A stretch of DNA of 7,309 bases, taken from BS750m-G4 sp964472195 (GTDB lineage Bacteria > Bacteroidota > Ignavibacteria > Tepidaquicellales > Tepidaquicellaceae). Under the pieces are notes generated by a model. It was not told the DNA's origin. It searched no databases and was given only the letters and a program-made list of their open reading frames with translations. Both the position numbers and the translations under genes were made by a program. Below are positions 1 to 5,660 of this stretch, in pieces. Numbering within the stretch: position 1 is the stretch's first letter; every line of letters starts with the position of its first letter. The stretch lies in the NCBI GenBank assembly GCA_964472195.1, contig CAYYJH010000114.1, positions 1 through 7,309 on the forward strand, read 5' to 3'.

Positions 1-3
1 GTT

Positions 4-330
4 TTAGTTATTGGATATTGTAGGCTCCGATTGACTTTCTCTTATTTTCACGTTTTCTATTTCCTTATTAAGAAAATAGCTCAACACAGTTCTTACAAGT
101 ACAATTCCCCCTAATATTCCAAGTTCTTCAAGTGTGGGTATCATAATAGTTCGGATAATATCAGCAGCAATTAAGAACTCCAAACCAAGCAATAAGTAAT
201 TTCCAAGGTTGCGTCTTATATTTCCAATTCTTTCAATCTCGAATTTACCGAAAAACTTTGAGATTTCAGTTTTGATAAGATTTATTATTGCAAGCAATGC
301 TCCGTATGCCATTATTGCAATACTGATCAT
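4..330 (-). CDS. DUF1622-family small membrane protein
   Basis: Encodes a 108-residue membrane protein whose function is unknown. The core at residues 39-90 carries the hallmarks I associate with DUF1622: RRNLGNYLLLGLEF, then LIAADIIRTI, a Pro-Thr pair (65-66), and IVLVRTVLSYFLNKE. Hydrophobic stretches at about 1-18, 43-58 and 70-88 suggest three membrane segments, followed by a polar tail. The ATG at 330 is the only conventional start in this frame. However, the frame stays open back to a stop at 385-387, and the residues it would encode just before the Met (ILEDISFIIG) look like the usual beginning of the first helix, so the real N-terminus may lie upstream at a rare start codon. AGGA directly abuts this ATG, which is too close for a good ribosome site. 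It lies 99 bases after the gene at 430-1053. Family assignment is fairly sure; start is not. Confidence 0.8.
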   Translation of the reverse strand: MISIAIMAYGALLAIINLIKTEISKFFGKFEIERIGNIRRNLGNYLLLGLEFLIAADIIRTIMIPTLEELGILGGIVLVRTVLSYFLNKEIENVKIRESQSEPTISNN

Positions 331-403
331 TCCTATTATAAACGATATGTCTTCTAATATTTTCGCTGGATTTAATTTTATTGTTTAAATAGCAGTTTGT
401 TAA

Positions 404-422
404 GTATAATTCAATGTTATAC
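404..422 (-). terminator. weak hairpin after the 207-residue membrane protein
   Basis: GTATAA (404-409) and TTATAC (417-422) form a 6-bp stem with a 7-base loop, 7 bases beyond the stop codon of the gene ending at 430. The stem is almost all A/T and is not followed by a clear T run on the minus strand, so it is at best a weak terminator and may be chance in AT-rich DNA. Confidence 0.2.
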
Positions 423-429
423 AAATAAA

Positions 430-1053
430 TTAAATATTTACATTTTTATTTTTTAGTTTCCTAAACGAACTTATTGATGTTATAAGATAAATCAGGAAAA
501 ATATTCTTGCAATTATCCAGAATATTGATTGATTACCTCCACTTGTTGCCATGAAAAAAATACCGAGCAAGGCATCAAGGATTAGCAAAATAATTGCTGC
601 TATTAATGCTATAAGTGAGCCTCTTTTAACTGCAATGCTTAATATAAGAAAAACAAATCCAAACACAGTGTAACCTAAACCAAATTCCAATCCTAATTCC
701 TGTAAGTTAAAAATAGTTGATAGTACACCAATTCCGATATTGATTACAGCGATTATCAATAATATTGCAAATGCTCCCTTAACTTTTGACATAGGGTCTG
801 AATCCGACCCGGGGAGTGGTTCACCGTCTCTTGTCAGGAATAATCCGGAAGTTAAACCGATTTTTAACTTTACGAACAGTTTTGAACCATCGTTTAATTG
901 AAATTCTCTTCCTTCCTTAAGTTCTTTTTGATTAGAAACAGTTCCGATAATCCGACCATTTTGTTTTATTGTAAAATTTTTCCATGCGATGCCCCATGAA
1001 CAATCTAATTCTTTTGGACCATCTTTCAGTAAAGAGTAGGATCTTTTAGGCAT
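430..1053 (-). CDS. hypothetical protein: soluble N-terminal domain plus four membrane helices
   Basis: I do not recognise this 207-residue protein. Residues 1-88 are soluble and look beta-rich, with alternating polar and hydrophobic stretches (ITVKQNG-like strand, then IIGTVS, EFQLNDGSKLFVKL and LFLTRDGEPLPG). This resembles a small sandwich or FHA/PH-like sensory domain only in general character. Four hydrophobic helices follow at about 92-115, 122-143, 146-169 and 175-196. A basic tail (RKLKNKN) ends the protein and probably faces the cytoplasm. There is no signal peptide, so the N-terminal domain is likely cytoplasmic. The ATG at 1053 is supported by GGAG 7 bases upstream, one of the better ribosome sites in the window. 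It lies 136 bases after the lipoate ligase stop, across a hairpin and a possible promoter, so it is probably not part of the dehydrogenase operon. Real gene: confident. Function: unknown. Confidence 0.8.
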   Translation of the reverse strand: MPKRSYSLLKDGPKELDCSWGIAWKNFTIKQNGRIIGTVSNQKELKEGREFQLNDGSKLFVKLKIGLTSGLFLTRDGEPLPGSDSDPMSKVKGAFAILLIIAVINIGIGVLSTIFNLQELGLEFGLGYTVFGFVFLILSIAVKRGSLIALIAAIILLILDALLGIFFMATSGGNQSIFWIIARIFFLIYLITSISSFRKLKNKNVNI

Positions 1054-1060
1054 TTAATTT

Positions 1061-1064
1061 CTCC
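1061..1064 (-). promoter_or_regulatory. Shine-Dalgarno site for the 207-residue membrane protein
   Basis: GGAG on the minus strand, 7 bases before the ATG at 1053. It stands out because most genes in this window have little or no Shine-Dalgarno match, and it fixes this start codon. Confidence 0.6.
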
Positions 1065-1076
1065 GTTATTGTTTTT

Positions 1077-1110
1077 TAAAATTAATCATTCTTACTTTGA
1101 TTTGAAACAA
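1077..1110 (-). promoter_or_regulatory. possible Bacteroidota-type promoter for the 207-residue membrane protein
   Basis: On the minus strand, TTG (1110-1108) is followed after 23 bases by TAATTTTA (1084-1077). This resembles the Bacteroidota pattern of a TTG/TTTG box and TAnnTTTG, with one mismatch in the last base and spacing at the long end. Transcription would begin near 1070, just before the GGAG ribosome site. The region is very A/T rich, so a chance match is quite possible. Confidence 0.25.
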
Positions 1111-1125
1111 GAAAAATTACCATGC

Positions 1126-1173
1126 ATTGATTTAAACGGACAAAACCGTGATGTTGAGTCTTATTAAATCAAT
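1126..1173 (-). terminator. nested hairpin downstream of the lipoate ligase
   Basis: ATTGATTTAA (1126-1135) and TTAAATCAAT (1164-1173) are perfect 10-base inverted repeats. Immediately inside the first arm is a second hairpin, ACGG (1136-1139) with CCGT (1146-1149) around a 6-base loop. The structure begins 16 bases past the reconstructed ligase stop at 1190, where a terminator or a 3' end-protecting structure would be expected. On the minus strand it is followed by GCATGG and then TAATTTTTC rather than an immediate T run, so this is not a textbook intrinsic terminator. Confidence 0.4.
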
Positions 1174-1189
1174 ATTGAAAGAGAAGAGA

Positions 1190-1953
1190 TTAAAAAACGA
1201 TTTTCTTAAAAGAATTTTTTAATTCGATTATTCTTATCTTAAAACCTTCAGCGTATAATGAGGTCACAAATTCNNNNNNNNNNNNNNNNNNNNNNNNNNN
1301 NNNNNNNNNNNNNNNNNNNNNNNNNNNNNNNNNNNNNNNNNNNNNNNNNNNNNNNNNNNNNNNNNNNNNNNNNTTAATTCGATTATTCTTATCTTAAAAC
1401 CTTCAGCGTATAATGAGGTCACAAATTCAGAATGCTTTCTGCCATTTCTGTAATCAGGTTCTCTTGAAGGATGCTTAATATATTTATCTATTATTGAAAC
1501 AGGTTGGGAAACATTCAACACAGAGTGATAAAATAGTTTACCTTTTGTTCTGTAAATTGCTGAACCCAATACTTTTTTGTTGTTTAATGTAACGTCGGAA
1601 ATGCCATTATGAGAGAGGTTGTTTATTCCCTTTTTCTCTAGTATATCGATTATTTTTTGATTGAAGATTTTAAAATACTTGCGAGTGTTTTTAATTTCTT
1701 CGGAGATTAGTAGGGCAGATGTGACAAGTGTTTTAGGTGTTAGCACAACCGTCTCACCGCCTGATGGACGTTTAAAGATTTTGATTCGGTCTTTCTTCAA
1801 TTTGTCTGCTATTAAGGAGCTTTCTACATTATTACTTCTTCCTAAAATCAAATATATTTTGTCTGGAATCCATACGTAGAAACCTGTTGAAGAATTGTTA
1901 TTGGTAAGAATTTCAATATCGGGGAGATCATATTTATTTAATTCTATAGCCAT
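1190..1953 (-). CDS. lipoate-protein ligase A-like protein (interrupted by assembly gap)
   Basis: Probably attaches lipoate (via lipoyl-AMP) to lipoyl-domain lysines such as E2 Lys43. Read directly, the frame runs into 100 Ns after residue 193. If the 55-base duplication around the gap is collapsed, the frame continues as KNSFKKIVF and stops at 1190-1192, giving 202 residues. Family marks are GRSNN (38-42), RPSGG (62-66), KKVLGSA (126-132, with the LplA-type K-x-x-G-S-A lysine K127 in the usual place) and EPDYRNGRKH (165-174). It is much shorter than E. coli LplA: the N-terminal helix (NLAxEE) and the C-terminal accessory domain are absent. The usual GGGxVxH reads GGETVVLTP. It has no cysteine, which argues against a LipM/LipL-type acyl-cysteine octanoyltransferase. 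The ATG at 1953 is the only start in frame after a stop at 1975-1977. It lies 55 bases after E3 and is likely in the same operon. Family is fairly sure, exact reaction less so. Confidence 0.75.
1219..1273. repeat. left copy of 55-base duplication at contig end
   Basis: This stretch (starting ttaattcgat, ending cacaaattc) is identical over all 55 bases to 1374-1428 on the other side of the N run. It reads as the 3' end of the ligase gene and is best explained as overlapping contig ends rather than a biological repeat. Confidence 0.9.
1274..1373. other. assembly gap of 100 Ns
   Basis: Exactly 100 unknown bases, a conventional placeholder length for a gap of unknown size. Because both flanks carry the same 55 bases, the true gap is probably absent (the contigs overlap). 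The spacer puts the two copies 155 bases apart, which is not a multiple of 3, so it also breaks the reading frame of the ligase gene. Confidence 0.95.
1374..1428. repeat. right copy of 55-base duplication at contig end
   Basis: Identical to 1219-1273. Here it is in frame with the body of the ligase gene and encodes the stretch around EFVTSLYAEGFKIRIIEL. Confidence 0.9.
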
Positions 1954-1976
1954 ACTAAAATGATTGCAATAGTATT

Positions 1977-1995
1977 ATAAAACAAATTGTTTTAT
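1977..1995. repeat. AT-rich palindrome between E3 and the lipoate ligase
   Basis: ATAAAACAA-A-TTGTTTTAT is a perfect 9-base inverted repeat around a single central base. In RNA it would fold as a 7-bp stem with a 5-base loop. It sits 13 bases after the E3 stop and 23 bases before the ligase start. No T run follows on the minus strand, so complete termination is unlikely; an attenuating or processing hairpin, a protein site, or chance are all possible. Confidence 0.35.
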
Positions 1996-2008
1996 GTGTA
2001 CCATTCTT

Positions 2009-3358
2009 TCATTTATGAATAGCTTTATCGATAGCTTCGAAACCAGCTTCCATAAATACTTCCGATACCGTTGGGTGTGCGTGAATGGTTTTTGCAATGT
2101 CATAGATTGAAGCCTCGACAGACATGAATGCAGCAGCTTCGGAAATAAGGTCGGTTGCATCATGTGCAATAATTTGCACTCCTAATACTTCTCCATATTT
2201 CTTTTCAGATATCATCCTTATGAAGCCTTCTTCCTTGCCTTCGATTAAAGCTTTTCCGTTTGCTGATAATGGAAACTCGCTGATTTTGTAATCAATTTTA
2301 GAATCAACTAAATCTTGCTCGGTTGAGCCTATTTGTGCGATTTCCGGGTACGTGTAAATATTAATAGGATAATTTTTTAAGTTTATAGAACCCTTTACCC
2401 CTTTAATATTATTTACAACATATAGACCTTGAGCTGAAGCGACATGTGCAAGAGAACTTTTTCCGTTTACTTCCCCGACAGCATATATGTTGGGATGGTT
2501 CGTTTGCAGATATTCGTTCGTATTAATATATCCCGATTCTGTTTTTTCGATTTCAATGTTTGAATGAGGAATAGTAGCTTTTCTCCAACTGCAATTGAGA
2601 AGCATATCACATTTAATAGAATTATCTCCGATTTTTATGTCTCCATTACCTATGCCTGTATCGATCGCATTACTTTTAATAATTTTTATCCCGTCTGATA
2701 AAACCTTCTTTAATATATAATCGCTCAAGTAATTATCAATCTTAGGTAGAAGATCTTCATTAGTTGCTATTATTGATACGTTTTTATCAATCAGTCTAAA
2801 GAATTGAGCCATTTCAACTGTTACCGCACCATGTCCAACGATTACAATATTGTCAGGTATTTCTTTCAACTCGAATAATTTATCTAAACTTACAACTTTT
2901 AAATCTTCAATATTGCCTTCGATGTTTCCCGGATAAGAACCGGTAGCAATTATAATGTTTTCAGCTTCTATATTTCTGTTTGATACGCTTACAGAATTAT
3001 TTGAAGTTATATTTGCTTCACCTATTATTACATCAATGCCATTTTTTGTTAATAGATAATCGACTCTTCCTGTTAATTTTTTAACAATGCCAAGAGCACG
3101 TTTTTTGGTTTTTTCCCAGTTGAAGGATATGTTGTTTTCGTCAATTCCATCTATTCCGTATTGTGAAGCATTTTTTAATTCATTATAATACTTTGCACTT
3201 TCCAAAATAGCTTTAGACGGAATGCAGCCCCAATTGAGACACATACCACCAATGTGTTGTTTTTCTATTAAAGCGGTTTTTAATCCTACCTGTCCTGCTC
3301 TAATTGCGGCAACATACCCCGCAGGACCAGCACCTATTATGATTAAATCGTATTCCAT
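2009..3358 (-). CDS. lpdA: dihydrolipoamide dehydrogenase (E3), divergent
   Basis: Flavoprotein that reoxidises the dihydrolipoyl group of E2, normally passing electrons to NAD+; 449 residues, slightly short for the family (about 460-475). The FAD Rossmann motif is IIGAGPAGYVAA (7-18). The redox disulfide is C40/C45 in GGMCLNWGCIPSK, ATGS is at 138-141, and the C-terminal catalytic pair is H428/E433 in HAHPTVSE. Several other sites depart from consensus. The NAD Rossmann loop is GHGAVT (175-180) instead of GxGxxG. The acidic residue at the end of the second strand is replaced by A198. The VGRxPN segment reads CSWRKA (256-261). The FAD-contacting AxGD is AVGE, with Glu at 296. It starts at the ATG at 3358, 45 bases after E2, with only an A-rich upstream region. 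The intact disulfide and His-Glu pair argue that it is an active E3; cofactor use may be altered. Confidence 0.92.
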   Translation of the reverse strand: MEYDLIIIGAGPAGYVAAIRAGQVGLKTALIEKQHIGGMCLNWGCIPSKAILESAKYYNELKNASQYGIDGIDENNISFNWEKTKKRALGIVKKLTGRVDYLLTKNGIDVIIGEANITSNNSVSVSNRNIEAENIIIATGSYPGNIEGNIEDLKVVSLDKLFELKEIPDNIVIVGHGAVTVEMAQFFRLIDKNVSIIATNEDLLPKIDNYLSDYILKKVLSDGIKIIKSNAIDTGIGNGDIKIGDNSIKCDMLLNCSWRKATIPHSNIEIEKTESGYINTNEYLQTNHPNIYAVGEVNGKSSLAHVASAQGLYVVNNIKGVKGSINLKNYPINIYTYPEIAQIGSTEQDLVDSKIDYKISEFPLSANGKALIEGKEEGFIRMISEKKYGEVLGVQIIAHDATDLISEAAAFMSVEASIYDIAKTIHAHPTVSEVFMEAGFEAIDKAIHK

Positions 3359-3403
3359 TTTTAAATTCTTTTTATTTAAAAACTCAGTTAATAATTAGTT
3401 TGG

Positions 3404-4678
3404 TTATTCCATTATCATTGAAGCCGGATCCTCTAAGTATGACATCACCTGATTAATAAATCTTGCAACTTCACCACCGTCTACGATTCTGTGATCTACA
3501 GAAAGAGATAAAGGTAATATGTTTCCTACCTCGATATTATCATTTTTTACAATAGGCTTTTTATGAATTCTGCCTATTCCAAGTATTCCGGCTTGAGGAT
3601 AATTAATCACGGGAACAGCAAATAATCCAGCTATTGAACCATAGCTTGTAATTGTAAACGTTCCGTCCTTCATGTCATCCAATGTTAGCTTTCTATCCCG
3701 GGCTTTTTCAGAAATCTCATTTAGTCTTTGAGCAAGCTCGAATATAGATAATTTATCAACATTTTTAATGACGGGTACAACCAAGCCTGCCTCTGTATCG
3801 ACTGCTATTCCGATGTTGTAATATTTCTTATAGATCATACGGTTGTTTTCCATATCCAACTCGGAGTTCAACACCCTGAATTTTTTTAGGGATTTTGTAA
3901 GAGCTTTTAATATAAAAGGAAGATAGCTCAAACTAACACCATCTGTTGAAAAATTGTTTTTATATTTTTCTCTTAGCCTGATTAATTCGGATACTTCAAC
4001 TTCTTCAAAGACACTCATGTGGGCAGCATTGTGCTTTGATTGTATCATATTCTTTGCTATTGTTTTCCGAAGCTGAGTCAAAGATTCATATTCGATTAAA
4101 GGTTCAGCTTCTTTCGATGAAATTAATCCGGGTACTGTTGCTGATTTTACTTTATCAAGATATTCCTGGATATCAGATTTAGTTACTCTGCCTGCCGGTC
4201 CTGTTCCTTTTACTTTGTTAATATCAACTTTTAAGTCTTTTGCATAAGCCCTTGCAACTGGTGTTGCTAAGGATTTCTTTTGAAGCTTTTCCTCATCTAT
4301 CTTAACCTCTACCCCTTCTTCACTTGGTGGGAGGAAAGCTTTGTTCCCGGCAACCTCGAATGTACCGACTACACCTGCACCTTCTTCTTCAGCTTCGGGT
4401 TCTTTTTTTGCTTCCTCAATTGCTTCTTTACCGGATACTCCCTCGATTTCTATTTCAACAAGAGAATCTCCAACTTTTATTGTTTCACCGACTTTTCCGT
4501 AAATAGCGACAATTGTGCCGGCTTTTGGTGAAGGGATATCAGTAGCGACTTTATCGGTCTCCATATTTACCAATGGTTCACCGGCTTCTATTTGTTGCCC
4601 TTTCTGAACAAGCCACTCTGCAATTGTACCTTCATCTAAGCCTTCACCAATGTCTGGAAAATTAAAAATGTATCTCAT
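3404..4678 (-). CDS. 2-oxoacid dehydrogenase E2: dihydrolipoyl acyltransferase
   Basis: Core of the complex: accepts the acyl group from E1 on lipoate and transfers it to CoA; 424 residues. There is a single N-terminal lipoyl domain (1-80), with the lipoylated lysine K43 in METDKVATDIPSP. A flexible acidic linker (about 81-136, rich in Glu, Lys and Gly) follows, without the Ala-Pro repeats of many PDH E2s. A peripheral subunit-binding domain (137-174, ATPVARAYAK to GPAGRVTKSDI) docks E1/E3. The catalytic domain (about 195-424) has LRKTIAKNM, TFTITSYGSIAG (the Ser/Thr region stabilising the transition state) and the catalytic histidine H396 in DHRIVDGG. The SYGSIAG wording resembles branched-chain and Gram-positive PDH E2s more than E. 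coli AceF; 2-oxoglutarate specificity seems unlikely next to a two-subunit E1. It starts 4 bases after E1 beta stops, implying translational coupling. Acyl donor is undecided between pyruvate and branched-chain 2-oxoacids. Confidence 0.93.
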   Translation of the reverse strand: MRYIFNFPDIGEGLDEGTIAEWLVQKGQQIEAGEPLVNMETDKVATDIPSPKAGTIVAIYGKVGETIKVGDSLVEIEIEGVSGKEAIEEAKKEPEAEEEGAGVVGTFEVAGNKAFLPPSEEGVEVKIDEEKLQKKSLATPVARAYAKDLKVDINKVKGTGPAGRVTKSDIQEYLDKVKSATVPGLISSKEAEPLIEYESLTQLRKTIAKNMIQSKHNAAHMSVFEEVEVSELIRLREKYKNNFSTDGVSLSYLPFILKALTKSLKKFRVLNSELDMENNRMIYKKYYNIGIAVDTEAGLVVPVIKNVDKLSIFELAQRLNEISEKARDRKLTLDDMKDGTFTITSYGSIAGLFAVPVINYPQAGILGIGRIHKKPIVKNDNIEVGNILPLSLSVDHRIVDGGEVARFINQVMSYLEDPASMIME

Positions 4679-4682
4679 AGGT

Positions 4683-5660
4683 TTAAAATTTAACCGTTTT
4701 TTCTATTTCATAAAATATTTTTTCGGGAGTTTGAAGATAAAAGTGTTCTCCCTGTGGAAGAGGAACTATAGTATCAAAACCCGCTACACGTTTAGGAGGA
4801 GCTTCAAGATTTAAGAAAGCTTCCTCATTTGCAACCGCTGTTATTTCGGCTCCAACTCCAAAACTCATCGGTCCTTCTGTTACGGAAATTAACCTTCCTG
4901 TTTTCTTGATTGAATTTGCAATAGTTTCTTTATCTATAGGATAAATTGTTCTCAAATCAATCAACTCTACAGAAATCCCAGCATCTTTTGCAAACACAAT
5001 AGCTTTCTGAACTTCTCTTATCATTGCTCCGTAAGCGACAATGGTAACATCATTACCCTTATTTACAATCTTTGCTTTTCCAATAGGTACGGTAAATTTT
5101 TCATCTGTGACTTCCTGTTTAATGGCTCTGTAAATTCGTTTAGGTTCCATAAATACGATTGTGTCGTCGCTTTCTATTGCTGAAACCAATAGACCTTTTG
5201 CATCATGGGGAACAGAGGGAATAACTACTTTAATACCCGGTATGTGAGCATATAGAGCTTCCATACTTTCCGAGTGATGTTCAAGGGCATTTATTCCTCC
5301 ACCATAAGGCATCCTTATAACCATTGGGGTTGTGAATTTTCCCCTTGTGCGATTACGCATACGAGCTGCATGAGAAATTATCTGGTTAAATGCTGGATAA
5401 GAAAAACCAGAAAACTGCATTTCCACAACCGGTCTTAATCCGGCTACTGCCATACCAATAGCCGTACCAACAATAGAAGATTCAGCCAAAGGAGAATCAA
5501 AAACTCTGTCCGCACCGTGTTTTTTTTGTAAATTATCTGTAACCCTGAACACTCCACCTTCAACGCCTACATCCTCACCGTAAACTATAATGTTTCTGTC
5601 TTCGGTTAATTTAATATCAATAGCGTTATTTATGGCATTGACCATATTCATTACTTTCAT
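4683..5660 (-). CDS. pdhB: 2-oxoacid dehydrogenase E1 beta subunit
   Basis: Beta half of the alpha2beta2 E1 component; contributes the pyrimidine-side TPP pocket and starts the TPP ylide cycle. It is 325 residues, typical of PdhB/BkdB. Visible marks are YGEDVG (27-32), the DSPLAE stretch (55-60) with the conserved glutamate E60 that activates TPP, EMQFSGF (80-86), the HHSES motif (128-132), DLRTIYPID (235-243), and the C-terminal GVGAEITA (268-275). The start ATG at 5660 overlaps the E1 alpha stop as ATGA, and the preceding bases carry GGAAGGGGG and AAGGAA, giving a purine-rich ribosome site inside the end of E1 alpha. The tight overlap fits equal synthesis of the two subunits. The symbol is family-level: this could equally be a branched-chain (BkdB-type) subunit. 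Confidence 0.93.
   Translation of the reverse strand: MKVMNMVNAINNAIDIKLTEDRNIIVYGEDVGVEGGVFRVTDNLQKKHGADRVFDSPLAESSIVGTAIGMAVAGLRPVVEMQFSGFSYPAFNQIISHAARMRNRTRGKFTTPMVIRMPYGGGINALEHHSESMEALYAHIPGIKVVIPSVPHDAKGLLVSAIESDDTIVFMEPKRIYRAIKQEVTDEKFTVPIGKAKIVNKGNDVTIVAYGAMIREVQKAIVFAKDAGISVELIDLRTIYPIDKETIANSIKKTGRLISVTEGPMSFGVGAEITAVANEEAFLNLEAPPKRVAGFDTIVPLPQGEHFYLQTPEKIFYEIEKTVKF

Noticed and set aside
1219..1428. Treating the 55-base duplication as attachment sites or direct repeats of an inserted element
   Set aside because: The copies flank only a 100-N placeholder, sit inside one gene, and collapse to a clean reading frame; contig overlap is the simpler explanation.
1264..1953. Ligase coding region ending at 1264
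   Set aside because: This end comes from translating through the Ns into the second copy of the overlap in the wrong frame; the supported stop is at 1190-1192.
1975..2169. Minus-strand open frame overlapping the 3' end of E3 in another frame
   Set aside because: E3 coding with HAHPTVSE in the true frame accounts for this DNA; the alternative product shows no recognisable features.
4280..4531. Plus-strand open frames opposite the E2 lipoyl domain and linker (4280-4531 and 4324-4506)
   Set aside because: They are antisense shadows of the E2 gene, whose domains and catalytic motifs are unmistakable; their composition reflects complementary Glu/Lys codons.
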